From CAYZZA01 sp964482685 (GTDB lineage Bacteria > Bacillota > Bacilli > Lactobacillales > Carnobacteriaceae_A), in NCBI GenBank assembly GCA_964482685.1, contig CAYZZA010000079.1, positions 1-5,012 of the forward strand: DNA of 5,012 nt, in the 5' to 3' direction. The notes under the pieces are model-generated. The model saw only the letters and a program-made list of their open reading frames with translations. It was not told where the DNA came from and did not search any database. The first letter of the stretch is position 1; every line of letters starts with the position of its first letter. A program made the position numbers and the translations under genes. This document shows, piece after piece, positions 5,009 through 5,012 of this stretch.

Positions 5009-5012
5009 ATAT

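Overview
The window looks ordinary and chromosomal, from an AT-rich Gram-positive bacterium of the Firmicutes, most likely the order Lactobacillales. The reasons are a mevalonate-pathway HMG-CoA synthase whose catalytic residues fall at the same numbers as in Enterococcus (E79, C111, H233), strong AGGAGG-type ribosome binding sites, frequent GTG/TTG starts, and a YtxH-family protein. The separate thiolase next to mvaS, instead of the fused thiolase/HMG-CoA reductase (MvaE) known from enterococci and streptococci, hints at another family of the order, perhaps Carnobacteriaceae. That placement is inference only.

Layout, left to right. 39-560 (minus) encodes a short, divergent cyclase/kynurenine-formamidase-like protein. 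A terminator hairpin (592-615) separates it from the mevalonate pair: an acetyl-CoA acetyltransferase (677-1888, minus, GTG start) preceded by HMG-CoA synthase mvaS (1929-3110, minus, TTG start). mvaS and the thiolase are 40 bp apart and form an operon read mvaS then thiolase. A perfect 15-bp hairpin (3233-3268) ends the transcript of the next minus-strand gene, a zinc-independent quinone-reductase-like NADPH oxidoreductase (3305-4222, GTG start). A 210-bp divergent spacer carries several inverted repeats. It is followed by the only plus-strand gene, a YtxH protein (4433-4933) whose body is eleven consecutive 11-residue helical units, and by a 3' terminator (4968-5008).

How the genes work together. 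Thiolase condenses two acetyl-CoA to acetoacetyl-CoA and MvaS adds a third acetyl unit to give HMG-CoA, so the pair performs the first two steps towards isoprenoids. HMG-CoA reductase is not in the window. The oxidoreductase, the cyclase and the YtxH protein have no visible functional tie to the mevalonate pair and have their own transcription signals or are separated by terminators.

I found no new system, mobile element, CRISPR array or RNA gene. The observations most worth a second look are small: an inverted repeat in the mvaS leader, an out-of-frame ATG overlapping the thiolase start, loss of expected C-terminal metal-site residues in the cyclase, a codon-phased palindrome in the cyclase gene, and the regular 11-residue architecture of the YtxH protein.
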